Under the pieces are notes generated by a model. That model ran no database searches. It saw only the letters and a list, made by a program, of their open reading frames with translations, and was not told the origin of the DNA. A stretch of 64,000 bases of DNA from Streptococcus australis ATCC 700641 (lineage in GTDB: Bacteria; Bacillota; Bacilli; Lactobacillales; Streptococcaceae). Shown in pieces: positions 50,421 to 59,670 of this stretch. The position numbers were made by a program, and so were the translations under genes. The DNA lies in assembly GCF_000186465.1 (NCBI RefSeq), contig NZ_GL636091.1:773281-837280 (forward strand), written 5' to 3'. The number at the start of each line of letters is the position of its first letter. The first letter of the stretch is position 1.

Positions 50421-51320
50421 CTAACCCAACAAGTGATTTTCCAAGACTTGTTTGCTGTAGTCAAAGTCTTCTAATTGCAAGTAGTATTCCGCTGAGTCGA
50501 TCAAAGCCTTAGCTGGAGCAAGTCCGATGAGTTCTGTTCCGATGATTCGAACCCCGTAGCGTTGTGCTTCGAAACGAACGGTTTCAACGACGCGATACAA
50601 TGGGAATTTTTCCAAGTTGACCATGTTGATAGAAACTTGGGCAATGTTGCGATCTTCTAGCATAACACCAATCGCTTTACAGTATTTGTATCCACCGCTG
50701 GATCCGCGAATGATTTTAGAAATGTTATTGGCAATTTCTAGATCATCTGTGTCCAGGTTGACATTGAAGGCAACGAGCGGCATACGGACACCGACAGCAG
50801 TAACCCCTGCAGTTGGGTGAATCTTGCGTTCACCGTAGTCTGGTTTCCAGTCTTCTTCCAACAATTTTTCTGGCATTCCTTCGAATTGGCCTTTACGAAC
50901 TTTAGCGAGGTTGGTGCGTTCTGGACGGGTTGCGGCATCTTCATAGAGGAAGATTGGAATACCCAATTCACGATTGATGCGTTCCGCCACTTTATTAGCG
51001 ATTTCGACACATTCATCTGTTGTGATATCTTTGACTGGAACGAATGGACAAACGTCTGTTGCTCCCATCCGAGGGTGTTCGCCTTCGTGCTTGGTCATAT
51101 CGATGTTTTCAGATGCGTATTTTACCAATTGGAAAGCCGCTTCTTGAATGGTTTCTTCATCCCCAACGAGTGTAAAGACGCTGCGGTTGTGGCTAGCATC
51201 AGACGAGTAGTCTAATAATGTAACACCTGGAATGCTTTTCGCAGTAGCGACTAATCCGTCGATTACAGCTTGATTGCGTCCTTCAGAGAAGTTTGGAATA
51301 CACTCAACAATTTTTGCCAT
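50421..51320 (-). CDS. ftcD: Glutamate formimidoyltransferase
   Basis: 299 residues from the ATG at 51320 (AGAGG precedes it; the frame is open 14 codons further without a signal). It starts AKIVECIPNFSEGRN, the family signature, and has the catalytic-loop region EGEHPRMGATDVCPF. It transfers the formimino group of N-formimino-glutamate to THF, releasing glutamate. It corresponds to the N-terminal half of mammalian FTCD. Confidence 0.95.
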   Translation of the reverse strand: MAKIVECIPNFSEGRNQAVIDGLVATAKSIPGVTLLDYSSDASHNRSVFTLVGDEETIQEAAFQLVKYASENIDMTKHEGEHPRMGATDVCPFVPVKDITTDECVEIANKVAERINRELGIPIFLYEDAATRPERTNLAKVRKGQFEGMPEKLLEEDWKPDYGERKIHPTAGVTAVGVRMPLVAFNVNLDTDDLEIANNISKIIRGSSGGYKYCKAIGVMLEDRNIAQVSINMVNLEKFPLYRVVETVRFEAQRYGVRIIGTELIGLAPAKALIDSAEYYLQLEDFDYSKQVLENHLLG

Positions 51321-51401
51321 ATGATTACCTCTTTTTATAGGAGAAGTGGGGAAGGAGGGCAATGTATTCTCCTCCCCTTTCTCAATTTTTATTTTTTTGA
51401 A

Positions 51402-53432
51402 TTAAAACAATTTTTGAACCGCATCTTTGACCAAATCTTCGTCTGCAAGATAAGGAATAGTGATGTGGTCTGTTCCTGCATGGAGACGGTTGTATTCGAT
51501 CGCTGTTTCAATAGCATGATCGTTCCGTGCCCAGTTCCGACGAGCAACCCCTCCCATGGTATCCCATGAAATAGCAGATTTGATAATTTCGTCGATTCGG
51601 TGACTACCGTCTAGAACGAGACCGAATCCTCCGTTGATAGCTTTACCGATACCAGTACCACCACCATTGTGGAGAGCAACAAGACTCATACCGCGAGCAG
51701 CGTTACCAGCATAACATTGCACGGCCATATCACAAGTAACGTTCGATCCATCTTTGATATTGGATGTTTCACGGAATGGAGCATCTGTACCAGATACGTC
51801 ATGGTGGTCACGTCCGATCATGACTGGTCCGATCTTACCTTGGCGAATGAGTTCATTGAATTTCAAAGCAATGTTGACACGACCCATACAATCTTGATAG
51901 AGGATACGAGCTTCTGTACCCACCACCAATTGGTTCTTCTCAGCATCGCGAATCCAGTTGTAGTTATCGCGGTCTTGGTAGCGACGAGTTGGATCGATCG
52001 CTTCCATAGCTGCGTGGTCAGTTGCAATCAAGTCTTCGTGTTTACCGCTGAGGCAGACCCAACGGAATGGACCGTAACCATAGTCAAAGAGCATAGGGCC
52101 CATGATATCTTCTACATAAGATGGCCAAATGAAGCCGTCTTTGTCATCGAGACCATTCTTAGAAATTTCCTTGATGCCTGAGTCGTACACGGATTTCATG
52201 AAGGCATTACCATAGTCGAAGAAGTAGGTGCCTTTAGCAGTCAAATCTTTAATCACTGCGAAGTGGCGAGCCAAAGTTTCATCGACCAAACGGTGGAAGG
52301 TTTCTTTGTCTTCTGCCAGCAAACGTGTCCGTTCTTCAAAGCTGATACCAACTGGGCAATAGCCACCATCATAGACGTTGTGGCAAGAGGTTTGGTCAGA
52401 CAAGAGATGAACGTGAACTTGGTGTTCATTGACATATTCAAGCAAGTCTACGATATTACCATGGTAGGCAATAGAAGTTGATTCACCAGCTTCCAGTGCT
52501 GCTTGAGCCAATTTCACAGCTTCTTCGGCACTGTCTGTCACTTGACTAATCCATCCTTGAGAGTGACGGGTTTCGATCCGAGAGCGGTCCACTTCTGCAA
52601 CGATCGCAACAGCTTTGGCAATTTCAGCTGCTTTCCCTTGAGCGCCACTCATACCACCGAGACCAGATGAAATAAAGAGTTTACCAGTTAAGTCGCCATC
52701 ATCAGACACACCGAGTTTAAGACGTCCAGCATTAAGAAGAGTGTTGAAGGTACCGTGAACGATTCCTTGAGGGCCGATGTACATCCAGCCACCAGCAGTC
52801 ATCTGACCGTAGTTGGTAACGCCCATCTCTTCAGCAATTTCCCAATCGTGCATGTTGTCATACTCACCGATCAAGAGACCGTTGGTAATGATAACGCGAG
52901 GAGCTTCTGGTTTAGATTTAAAGAGACCGAGTGGGTGACCAGATTCAACCACCAAGGTTTGGTCTTCCGTCATGACTTCCAAGTATTTCTTGATCAAGTT
53001 GTATTGCATCCAGTTAGCACAGACAGATCCTGTTTCTCCATAAGTAACCAATTCATAAGGATAAAGAGCAATCTCAAAGCTCAAGTTGTTGTCGATCATG
53101 ACCTGCATAGCTTTAGCAGCAGTGCAGTTTCCTTTGTACTCATCAATTGGTTTTCCATAGATCCGATCTTTTGGACGGAAGCGATAGCCATAGATCCGAC
53201 CGCGAGTTTTTAGTTCTTCTAGAAATTCTGGGATCAACTCTTGGTGGAATTTTTTAGGGATGTAACGCAGAGCGTTTTTAAGGGCAATCTCAGTCTGAGC
53301 TTGCGTTAAGCGGAAGCCTCTATCAGGTGCACGACGGATGCCTTCTTGAAACGTTGCCTTTTCAGGTAGGACATCAAAGTCAAGTTTGACAGACATAGCA
53401 GCTGCAATTTCTTTATCGTCTATAAATGACAT
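51402..53432 (-). CDS. hutU: Urocanate hydratase
   Basis: 676 residues, the long form of urocanase known from streptococci (other bacteria have about 555). It holds the NAD-site segment SSGLGGMSGAQ near 255 and GRDHHDVSGTDAPFRET near 568. It converts urocanate to imidazolonepropionate. It is first in the minus-strand hut transcript, with an AAGGAGG ribosome site, and diverges from hutI across a 200-base control region. Confidence 0.96.
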   Translation of the reverse strand: MSFIDDKEIAAAMSVKLDFDVLPEKATFQEGIRRAPDRGFRLTQAQTEIALKNALRYIPKKFHQELIPEFLEELKTRGRIYGYRFRPKDRIYGKPIDEYKGNCTAAKAMQVMIDNNLSFEIALYPYELVTYGETGSVCANWMQYNLIKKYLEVMTEDQTLVVESGHPLGLFKSKPEAPRVIITNGLLIGEYDNMHDWEIAEEMGVTNYGQMTAGGWMYIGPQGIVHGTFNTLLNAGRLKLGVSDDGDLTGKLFISSGLGGMSGAQGKAAEIAKAVAIVAEVDRSRIETRHSQGWISQVTDSAEEAVKLAQAALEAGESTSIAYHGNIVDLLEYVNEHQVHVHLLSDQTSCHNVYDGGYCPVGISFEERTRLLAEDKETFHRLVDETLARHFAVIKDLTAKGTYFFDYGNAFMKSVYDSGIKEISKNGLDDKDGFIWPSYVEDIMGPMLFDYGYGPFRWVCLSGKHEDLIATDHAAMEAIDPTRRYQDRDNYNWIRDAEKNQLVVGTEARILYQDCMGRVNIALKFNELIRQGKIGPVMIGRDHHDVSGTDAPFRETSNIKDGSNVTCDMAVQCYAGNAARGMSLVALHNGGGTGIGKAINGGFGLVLDGSHRIDEIIKSAISWDTMGGVARRNWARNDHAIETAIEYNRLHAGTDHITIPYLADEDLVKDAVQKLF

Positions 53433-53492
53433 AGTAGGAACCTCCTTATGTATAAACTATGAATTTATATTTTCTTTATTGTATCCAAGAAA

Positions 53493-53575
53493 CGTCAATA
53501 AAGAGTCAAAAATAAATTTAATTTTTAATAAAGCAAAAAAAAATGAGGGAAAAACTTTTTGACTTTTTTTTGACG
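53493..53575. promoter_or_regulatory. Candidate shared hutU/hutI operator: 18-bp inverted repeat
   Basis: Left arm 53493-53510 read on the minus strand is TTTGACTCTTTATTGACG; right arm 53558-53575 is TTTGACTTTTTTTTGACG, a 16 of 18 match. Each arm holds two TTGAC units 11 bases apart, one helical turn. On the right the TTGACG also serves as a -35 for hutI (17 bases, TAAAAT at 53593-53598). The regulator is not known. Confidence 0.65.
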
Positions 53576-53632
53576 CTTTTGCTTTAGAATTATAAAATGA
53601 ATAACAATGGAAATAGAAAGGAAAGTATTCAT

Positions 53633-54880
53633 ATGTCTGCTGATGTAATCTTAACCCACTTTAACCAGTTGTTTTGTCCAAACGACCTCGGTCATCCTCT
53701 TTATGGCAAGGAGATGGCAGAGGCAAAAATCCTTTCCGATGCTTATATCGCCATTAAAGATGGAAAGATACTTGCAGTGGGGACCGGTCAACCAGATTCA
53801 GGACTGATCGATGACCATACGGAAGTAAAATCCTGTGAAGGAAAAGTTGCGACCCCTGGCTTGATTGACTGCCATACCCACTTGGTCTATGGAGGCAGTC
53901 GTGAACATGAATTTGCTAAAAAGTTAGCGGGTGTTTCCTACTTAGATATTCTCGCTCAAGGAGGAGGGATTCTGAGCACTGTCCGGGCGACACGAGAAGC
54001 GTCCTTCGACAACCTTTATGACAAATCCAAACGACTGTTGGATTATATGTTGCGCCATGGGGTGACAACTGTTGAAGCCAAGAGTGGTTACGGTTTGGAT
54101 TGGGAAACGGAAAAACGCCAATTAGATGTAGTAGCAGCCTTGGACCGAGACCATGAAATTGATCTGGTTTCAACCTTTATGGCAGCTCATGCGATCCCGA
54201 CAGAGTACAAGGGCCGTTCTCAAGAGTATTTAGATCTGATTATTGAACAAATGCTTCCAAAGGTAAAAGAAGACAATCTGGCTGAATTCTGTGACATCTT
54301 CTGTGAAAAGGGTGTCTTTACAGCGGATGAATCACGCTATCTTCTGTCGAAAGCCAAGGAAATGGGCTTCAAATTACGAATTCATGCGGATGAAATTGAG
54401 TCCATTGGTGGCGTGGATGTGGCAGCCGAATTGGAATCTACCAGTGCAGAACACTTGATGGTCATTACTGATGAGGGCATTCAAAAACTAGCAAAAGCAA
54501 AAGTTATTGGAAATCTTTTGCCTGCAACAACCTTCAGCCTCATGGAAGATACCTATGCACCAGCTCGTAAGATGTTGGACGCTGGCATGGCTATTACCCT
54601 AACAACAGACAGCAATCCAGGATCCTGTCCGACAGCCAATCTCCAGTTTGCCATGCACCTTGGTTGCTTCATGATGCGCCTAACTCCAGTGGAAATTCTC
54701 AATGCAGTGACCATCAATGCAGCCTACTCAGTAGATCGTGCCAAAACGATTGGCTCTTTCGATGTTGGAAAACAAGCTGATATCACGATTTATGACGCAC
54801 CAAATCTAGATTATCTCTTCTATTTCTTTGCGACCAACCTAGTGACAGATGTCTATAAAAATGGTAAGAAAGTGATTTAA
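53633..54880 (+). CDS. hutI: Imidazolonepropionase
   Basis: 415 residues from the ATG at 53633 (GGAAAG upstream; an ATG at 53597 overlaps the promoter). It is an amidohydrolase-fold enzyme: [10 protein letters not shown] metal-site motif after the first beta domain, FMAAHAIP and RIHADEI for the other ligands, and [10 protein letters not shown] towards the C-terminus. It opens imidazolonepropionate to N-formimino-glutamate. It is the only hut gene on the plus strand and ends at a strong terminator. Confidence 0.95.
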   Translation: MSADVILTHFNQLFCPNDLGHPLYGKEMAEAKILSDAYIAIKDGKILAVGTGQPDSGLIDDHTEVKSCEGKVATPGLIDCHTHLVYGGSREHEFAKKLAGVSYLDILAQGGGILSTVRATREASFDNLYDKSKRLLDYMLRHGVTTVEAKSGYGLDWETEKRQLDVVAALDRDHEIDLVSTFMAAHAIPTEYKGRSQEYLDLIIEQMLPKVKEDNLAEFCDIFCEKGVFTADESRYLLSKAKEMGFKLRIHADEIESIGGVDVAAELESTSAEHLMVITDEGIQKLAKAKVIGNLLPATTFSLMEDTYAPARKMLDAGMAITLTTDSNPGSCPTANLQFAMHLGCFMMRLTPVEILNAVTINAAYSVDRAKTIGSFDVGKQADITIYDAPNLDYLFYFFATNLVTDVYKNGKKVI

Positions 54881-54910
54881 TTTTCTTCGTTTTAAATGTG
54901 ACCTAAATAG

Positions 54911-54950
54911 AAAAACCCCCTCATCAGAATTGGTTGATGAGGGGGTTTTA
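54911..54950. terminator. Strong bidirectional terminator after hutI
   Basis: AAAACCCCCTCATCA and TTGATGAGGGGGTTTT form a long stem with A and T runs on the two sides. It serves hutI and the convergent membrane protein gene. Confidence 0.93.
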
Positions 54951-54989
54951 GGGCTTAGAAAAGTATTTCAAAAGAGGAGTTAGAAAGCT

Positions 54990-55961
54990 TTAAATTCCAA
55001 CCTTGACATCTGGGAATCGCTCAGACACCTGTGCAAAGAGAGTGTAGAGTTGTTCTTCAGCGTTCTTCTTATTTTTAATGGCTAGGCGGTGCTGTTTCTT
55101 TGGCTTGTCCTTGCGGATGTAGCACAATTGGAAGATAGAGCGGGCAATACCTGATTGACGAACTCGAGTGACATGTAAGTATAGTTGTTGAACATCTCGT
55201 AAATCAATCGTTTGTGTTCCTCTGAAATAGGTGATCAAATGATTTTTGTATAAGATAACTTTTAAGTCTTGATTGTAGTAACTGGCCTCATCAGCCAAAC
55301 GGTTTAGATCTCCTTGGAGTTCGGGATAGTTTTGGTGGAGTTCCTGATAGGAAGCAATGGTCCGTTTCCGAACAGAGAAGCTGGCTACAACCATTGTAAT
55401 GGTAAGTCCAACTAAAGCAACTGAACCTAGTAAGAGGAATAAGGAGTCTTTGTTATATTCCGTAAGGCTTAAGTAATAGCTGGTCGTCATATTGAGTGAC
55501 ACGACAGAAGTCGGGTCAAGGAGGGAATGGATGTACTCACTATAACCGACAAGGCGACCATTGCGAGATGTATTCTTGCTATCCTTTGCCAAAGGGGCTA
55601 ATTGCGTTCCCTTTAGTTGATAAGGATTGGTCTGCAGTTCCCCATTCTTCGCTTTATCAATGATTTCTTTAATCGTCGTATCGTCTTTTTTGGTTTCGAT
55701 CCCTGCATACTTACCATCATTTTGGTTATCGTATTGGACAATATAGAGTACATGCCTTTTGTCCACAGTTCCGACAGGTTCTGGATAAATATCATAGACT
55801 TGCATCGTTACAGGATCCCCAGACTTTTCTGCCTTAGCAAAGCTAGTAGCAGGATTTTGGTGACGAATCCATAATGAAAACATTAATCCTGCGAATGCCA
55901 GGAAGACAAGGGCAAGCACCAGACCTGAAACAAATCCTTTATTGCGTTTTTCCTTAATCAT
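54990..55961 (-). CDS. Two-TM membrane protein of unknown function
   Basis: 323 residues. A first membrane segment (about 11-31) is followed by an extracytoplasmic domain of about 135 residues and a second segment (about 172-193), then a basic cytoplasmic domain of about 125 residues that ends [12 protein letters not shown]. The layout suggests a membrane sensor or scaffold. No catalytic motif or known family is recognised. It has its own minus-strand transcription unit, convergent with hutI and divergent from xfp. Confidence 0.75.
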
Positions 55962-56319
55962 ATCGACCTCCTTTAGTTTGATATCTAAAGTATATCATGA
56001 AAGATTTTATGTGACAAGGAAATTTATAGATGGCTGATTTTTAAGGCTTTTTAGTAGTTTTACCAAAAAGCTGTCTGTAAAATAATTGAAAAATGGTTTG
56101 ATTTTAGAAGAGATTAGTAACTTTTTATAAAAAACTATATTTTTTTTAATTTTTCTATATACAAAAAGATAAATTATTGATAGAATAGAAAAGAATTGAA
56201 TTAAATTTGGTTCGCGCTCATTCTGTCTTCATGTTAGTGAAACAGAATGTTTATAACCTAAATACTTGCACTGGATTCTAATTCATCAGAATCATAGCTA
56301 GAATTTGAGAGGAGACAAT
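55962..56319 (+). other. Intergenic control region before xfp
   Basis: 358 AT-rich bases without a gene. The inverted repeat CATTCTGT..ACAGAATG (56219-56249) and the shorter GATTCT..AGAATC (near 56274-56293) lie in the probable leader of xfp. TATA-rich sequence around 56155-56190 could hold the promoter, but I cannot place it surely. Confidence 0.5.
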
Positions 56320-58704
56320 ATGACTGTTGATTTTAACAGCAAAGCATACTTGGATAAAGTGGATGCGTGGTGGCGCGCAGCAAACTATATTTCAGCTGCT
56401 CAAATGTACTTAAAAGACAACCCGTTGTTGAAACGTGAAGTGGTTGAAAACGATTTGAAAGCTCACCCAATCGGACATTGGGGAACTGTACCTGGACAAA
56501 ACTTTATTTACGCACACTTGAACCGTGCAATCAACAAGTATGACTTGGATATGTTCTACATTGAAGGACCAGGTCATGGTGGACAAGTTATGGTGTCCAA
56601 CTCTTACTTAGATGGTTCTTACACAGAATTGAATCCAAATATCCCACAAAATGAAGAAGGATTTAAACACCTATGTAAAATCTTCTCATTCCCAGGAGGG
56701 ATTGCATCTCACGCGGCACCTGAAACTCCAGGATCTATCCACGAAGGTGGAGAACTTGGTTATGCTCTTTCTCACGCAGCGGGAGCTGTTTTGGACAATC
56801 CAGATGTGATTGCCGCAACCGTAATCGGTGATGGTGAAGGGGAAACTGGTCCATTGATGGCTGGTTGGTTGGCCAATACCTTCTTGAACCCAGTCAATGA
56901 TGGTGCTGTTCTTCCAATCTTCTACCTCAACGGTGGAAAGATCCACAATCCAACAATCTTCGAACGCAAAACAGACGAAGAATTGGCCCTCTTCTTTGAA
57001 GGTCTTGGATGGAAACCAATTTTTGCAGACGTAACGGCTATTTCTGACGACCATGAAGCAGCTCATGCTTTGTTTGCAGAAAAATTGGACGAGGCGATTG
57101 AAGAAATCAAGAAAGTCCAAGCAGAAGCTCGTAAAGGTTCTGCAGAAGAAGCAACTCAACCAGTATACCCTGTCTTGATTGCTCGTATTCCTAAAGGTTG
57201 GACAGGTCCAAAAGCTTGGGAAGGAACACCAATCGAAGGTGGATTCCGTGCGCACCAAGTGCCAATCCCAGTAGATGCTCACCACATGGAGCATGTAGAT
57301 GCCCTTCTTTCATGGTTGGAATCTTACCGCCCAGCAGAGTTGTTTGACGAAACTGGTAAACTAGTTCCTGAAATTGCTGAAATCGCACCAAAAGGTGACC
57401 GTCGCATGGCTATGAACCCAATCACAAACGCAGGTGTTATCAAACCAATGGACACTGCTGATTGGAAGAAACATGCCTTCAAGATCGAAACACCAGGTGC
57501 CATCATGGCGCAAGATATGATCGAGTTTGGTAAGTATGCAGCAGATCTTGTGGATGCGAACCCAGATAACTTCCGTATCTTTGGACCAGATGAAACCAAA
57601 TCAAACCGTCTTCAAGAAGTCTTCACTCGTACAAGCCGTCAATGGTTAGGACGTACGAAACCAGACTACGATGAAGCTTTGAGCCCTGCTGGACGTGTCA
57701 TTGACTCTCAATTGTCAGAGCACCAAGCAGAAGGAATGCTCGAAGGATATGTCTTGACAGGTCGTCATGGATTCTTCGCATCTTACGAATCATTCCTTCG
57801 TGTCGTAGACTCTATGATTACTCAACACTTCAAATGGTTGCGTAAATCGAAGACTCACACGACATGGCGTAAAAACTACCCAGCCTTGAACTTGATTGCG
57901 ACTTCAACTGTTTTCCAACAAGACCACAATGGTTATACTCACCAAGATCCAGGTATTTTGACTCACTTGGCTGAGAAAACTCCTGAATACATCCGTGAAT
58001 ACTTGCCAGCAGATACCAATAGCTTGCTTGCAGTGATGGATAAAGCCTTCAAGGCAGAAGACAAGGTAAACTTGATCGTTACTTCAAAACACCCACGTCC
58101 TCAATTCTACTCAGCTGATGAAGCAGAAGAATTGGTTCGTGAAGGATACAAGGTGATCGATTGGGCATCAACTGTTTCAGCAGATGAAGAGCCAGATCTT
58201 GTCATTGCAGCTGCAGGGACAGAGCCGAACCTAGAAGCTCTTGCAGCCATCACAATCTTGCACAAGGCTTTCCCAGAATTGAAGATCCGCTTTGTCAACG
58301 TTGTAGACATCTTGAAATTGCGTCACCCATCAGTCGATGCGCGTGGACTTTCAGATGAAGAGTTTGACAAAGTCTTCACCGCTGACAAACCAGTGATCTT
58401 TGCCTTCCACGGTTACGAAGGAATGATCCGTGATATCTTCTTCAACCGTCACAACCACAACTTGCGTGTGCATGGTTACCGTGAAAACGGTGATATCACA
58501 ACACCATTCGATATGCGTGTCATGTCTGAATTGGATCGCTTCCACTTGGCGCAAGATGCAGCTAATGCAGCTCTTGGAGCAGAAGCAGCTGAATTTGCAG
58601 CTCAAATGGACGAAACAATTGCCTTCCACAATGCTTACATCCGTGAACATGGTGATGATATTCCAGAAGTACACAACTGGAAATGGGAAAATGTAAATAA
58701 ATAA
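56320..58704 (+). CDS. xfp: Xylulose-5-phosphate/fructose-6-phosphate phosphoketolase
   Basis: 794 residues from the ATG at 56320, preceded by GAGGAG; the ATG at 56305 has no ribosome site. The TPP-dependent enzyme has the phosphoketolase signature [15 protein letters not shown] and the TPP/metal motif [11 protein letters not shown]. It splits xylulose-5-P (and perhaps fructose-6-P) into acetyl phosphate and glyceraldehyde-3-P or erythrose-4-P. With SpxB, the window encodes two independent acetyl-phosphate producers. Codon use is highly biased, as in spxB and metE. Confidence 0.96.
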   Translation: MTVDFNSKAYLDKVDAWWRAANYISAAQMYLKDNPLLKREVVENDLKAHPIGHWGTVPGQNFIYAHLNRAINKYDLDMFYIEGPGHGGQVMVSNSYLDGSYTELNPNIPQNEEGFKHLCKIFSFPGGIASHAAPETPGSIHEGGELGYALSHAAGAVLDNPDVIAATVIGDGEGETGPLMAGWLANTFLNPVNDGAVLPIFYLNGGKIHNPTIFERKTDEELALFFEGLGWKPIFADVTAISDDHEAAHALFAEKLDEAIEEIKKVQAEARKGSAEEATQPVYPVLIARIPKGWTGPKAWEGTPIEGGFRAHQVPIPVDAHHMEHVDALLSWLESYRPAELFDETGKLVPEIAEIAPKGDRRMAMNPITNAGVIKPMDTADWKKHAFKIETPGAIMAQDMIEFGKYAADLVDANPDNFRIFGPDETKSNRLQEVFTRTSRQWLGRTKPDYDEALSPAGRVIDSQLSEHQAEGMLEGYVLTGRHGFFASYESFLRVVDSMITQHFKWLRKSKTHTTWRKNYPALNLIATSTVFQQDHNGYTHQDPGILTHLAEKTPEYIREYLPADTNSLLAVMDKAFKAEDKVNLIVTSKHPRPQFYSADEAEELVREGYKVIDWASTVSADEEPDLVIAAAGTEPNLEALAAITILHKAFPELKIRFVNVVDILKLRHPSVDARGLSDEEFDKVFTADKPVIFAFHGYEGMIRDIFFNRHNHNLRVHGYRENGDITTPFDMRVMSELDRFHLAQDAANAALGAEAAEFAAQMDETIAFHNAYIREHGDDIPEVHNWKWENVNK

Positions 58705-58717
58705 GTTTATTTCAAAA

Positions 58718-58898
58718 GAGAGTGGGACAGAAATCGGTAATTCGTTAGAATTCGATTTCGTCGTCCCACCTCCGCACAGTTGAGTAGGGCTGTAAAAGCT
58801 GATAAAATCAGTGTAGTAGAGCCCACTCAACCACTGCGTCTTGCTTGATAATCCAAAGACAATTGAGAGGCTAGGACTTTTGTCCCAGCCTTTTTTTA
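58718..58898 (+). repeat. Three-hairpin repeat element, copy B
   Basis: Stem 1 is GTGGGAC with GTCCCAC plus inner GAAATCG with CGATTTC. Stem 2 is GTTGAGTAGGGCT with AGCCCACTCAAC. The box CTGCGTCTTGC follows, and stem 3 GGCTAGGAC with GTCCCAGCC runs into seven T. It is the relative of copy A at 31207-31386. Here the last stem also acts as the xfp terminator. Confidence 0.85.
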
Positions 58899-58946
58899 TA
58901 CCATTTTTAAACCTGCTTGCTATTTATCTATTTTGAAGCCTATTAA

Positions 58947-59414
58947 CTAGCGATTAATTCATATAGAAAACGCTTTATTAAGATATGGTCACAAGTCTTT
59001 ATCCAATATATCCAGGATATGGAAAAAGCTGGTAGGAAATTAACCGCCTCTATCCTGGGAAATAAAGTGTTTGTGGAAAAAGTGGAAGAAGAAAAAACAC
59101 AACCAACATCAGAACCACAGCCGATTCCACAACCACAGCCTGCTCCGCTTGTACCAGAAACTCCTGTTCATGAAGAGAAATAATCTGATCAACTTCTGAG
59201 TTCGGCTGTCGCAAGCAGTCCAGTAGTTGAAGAAGCAAGTGTGAAAACCATCGCAGTGAGCTACCATACTGGAGCTAGCGTCAAGGAAGAACCAAGCAGT
59301 CCCCTTCCAAAAACAGGACAAGATGAGCTTGTTACCCATCTTCTTAGCCTGTATGGCATGACTTCCCTTGCCTTGGCAGGAATATTTGTCAGCAAAAAAC
59401 GTGAAGAAAACTAA
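58947..59414 (+). pseudogene. C-terminal remnant of an LPXTG surface protein
   Basis: One frame runs from 58947 to TAA at 59412 with a single internal stop at 59181. The translated pieces include GNKVFVEKVEEEK, a Pro/Gln-rich wall-spanning stretch (EPQPIPQPQP), then LPKTG, a hydrophobic segment and the tail KKREEN: a full sortase sorting signal without its parent protein. No start or signal peptide is present upstream. It is a decayed gene end, lying between the repeat element and the next surface protein. The parent family is not identified. Confidence 0.8.
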
Positions 59415-59415
59415 T

Positions 59416-59457
59416 AAAAAAGGAAGATTCCTCTTTAGGAGGGCTTCCTTTTTCTTT
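59416..59457 (+). terminator. Rho-independent terminator after the LPXTG remnant
   Basis: AAGGAAG..CTTCCTT with inner CCTC..GAGG, followed by TTTCTTTT. Confidence 0.8.
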
Positions 59458-59598
59458 TATATAATTGAAAAAAGTCTAACTTTATTTTTGCACGAAGCCT
59501 TCAATTTTTAAGTCAACCTCATTCAATCCCACTTCATTTGGAAAAATTGTCAGAAATCAACAAAATGTTATACTTTTTTTAGATTTTTCTAGAATACA

Positions 59599-59627
59599 TT
59601 GACTTTACATAAGATAAGGACTAAAAT
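59599..59627 (+). promoter_or_regulatory. Promoter of the surface protease
   Basis: TTGACT, 17 bases, TAAAAT; 43 bases before the ATG. Confidence 0.7.
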
Positions 59628-59635
59628 GAAGGAGC

Positions 59636-59649
59636 GGTAAACGCTTACA
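59636..59649 (+). promoter_or_regulatory. cre-like site below the protease promoter
   Basis: GGTAAACGCTTACA matches the CcpA operator consensus TGWAANCGNTNWCA at all but the first base. Its place just after the expected transcription start would suit a CcpA block. Confidence 0.65.
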
Positions 59650-59670
59650 AAAACTTAAGGAGGTCAGGTT

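Noticed and set aside
56686..57294. Minus-strand frame inside xfp as a separate gene
   Set aside because: Cys/Phe/Trp-rich translation typical of antisense to a codon-biased gene; no start signal.
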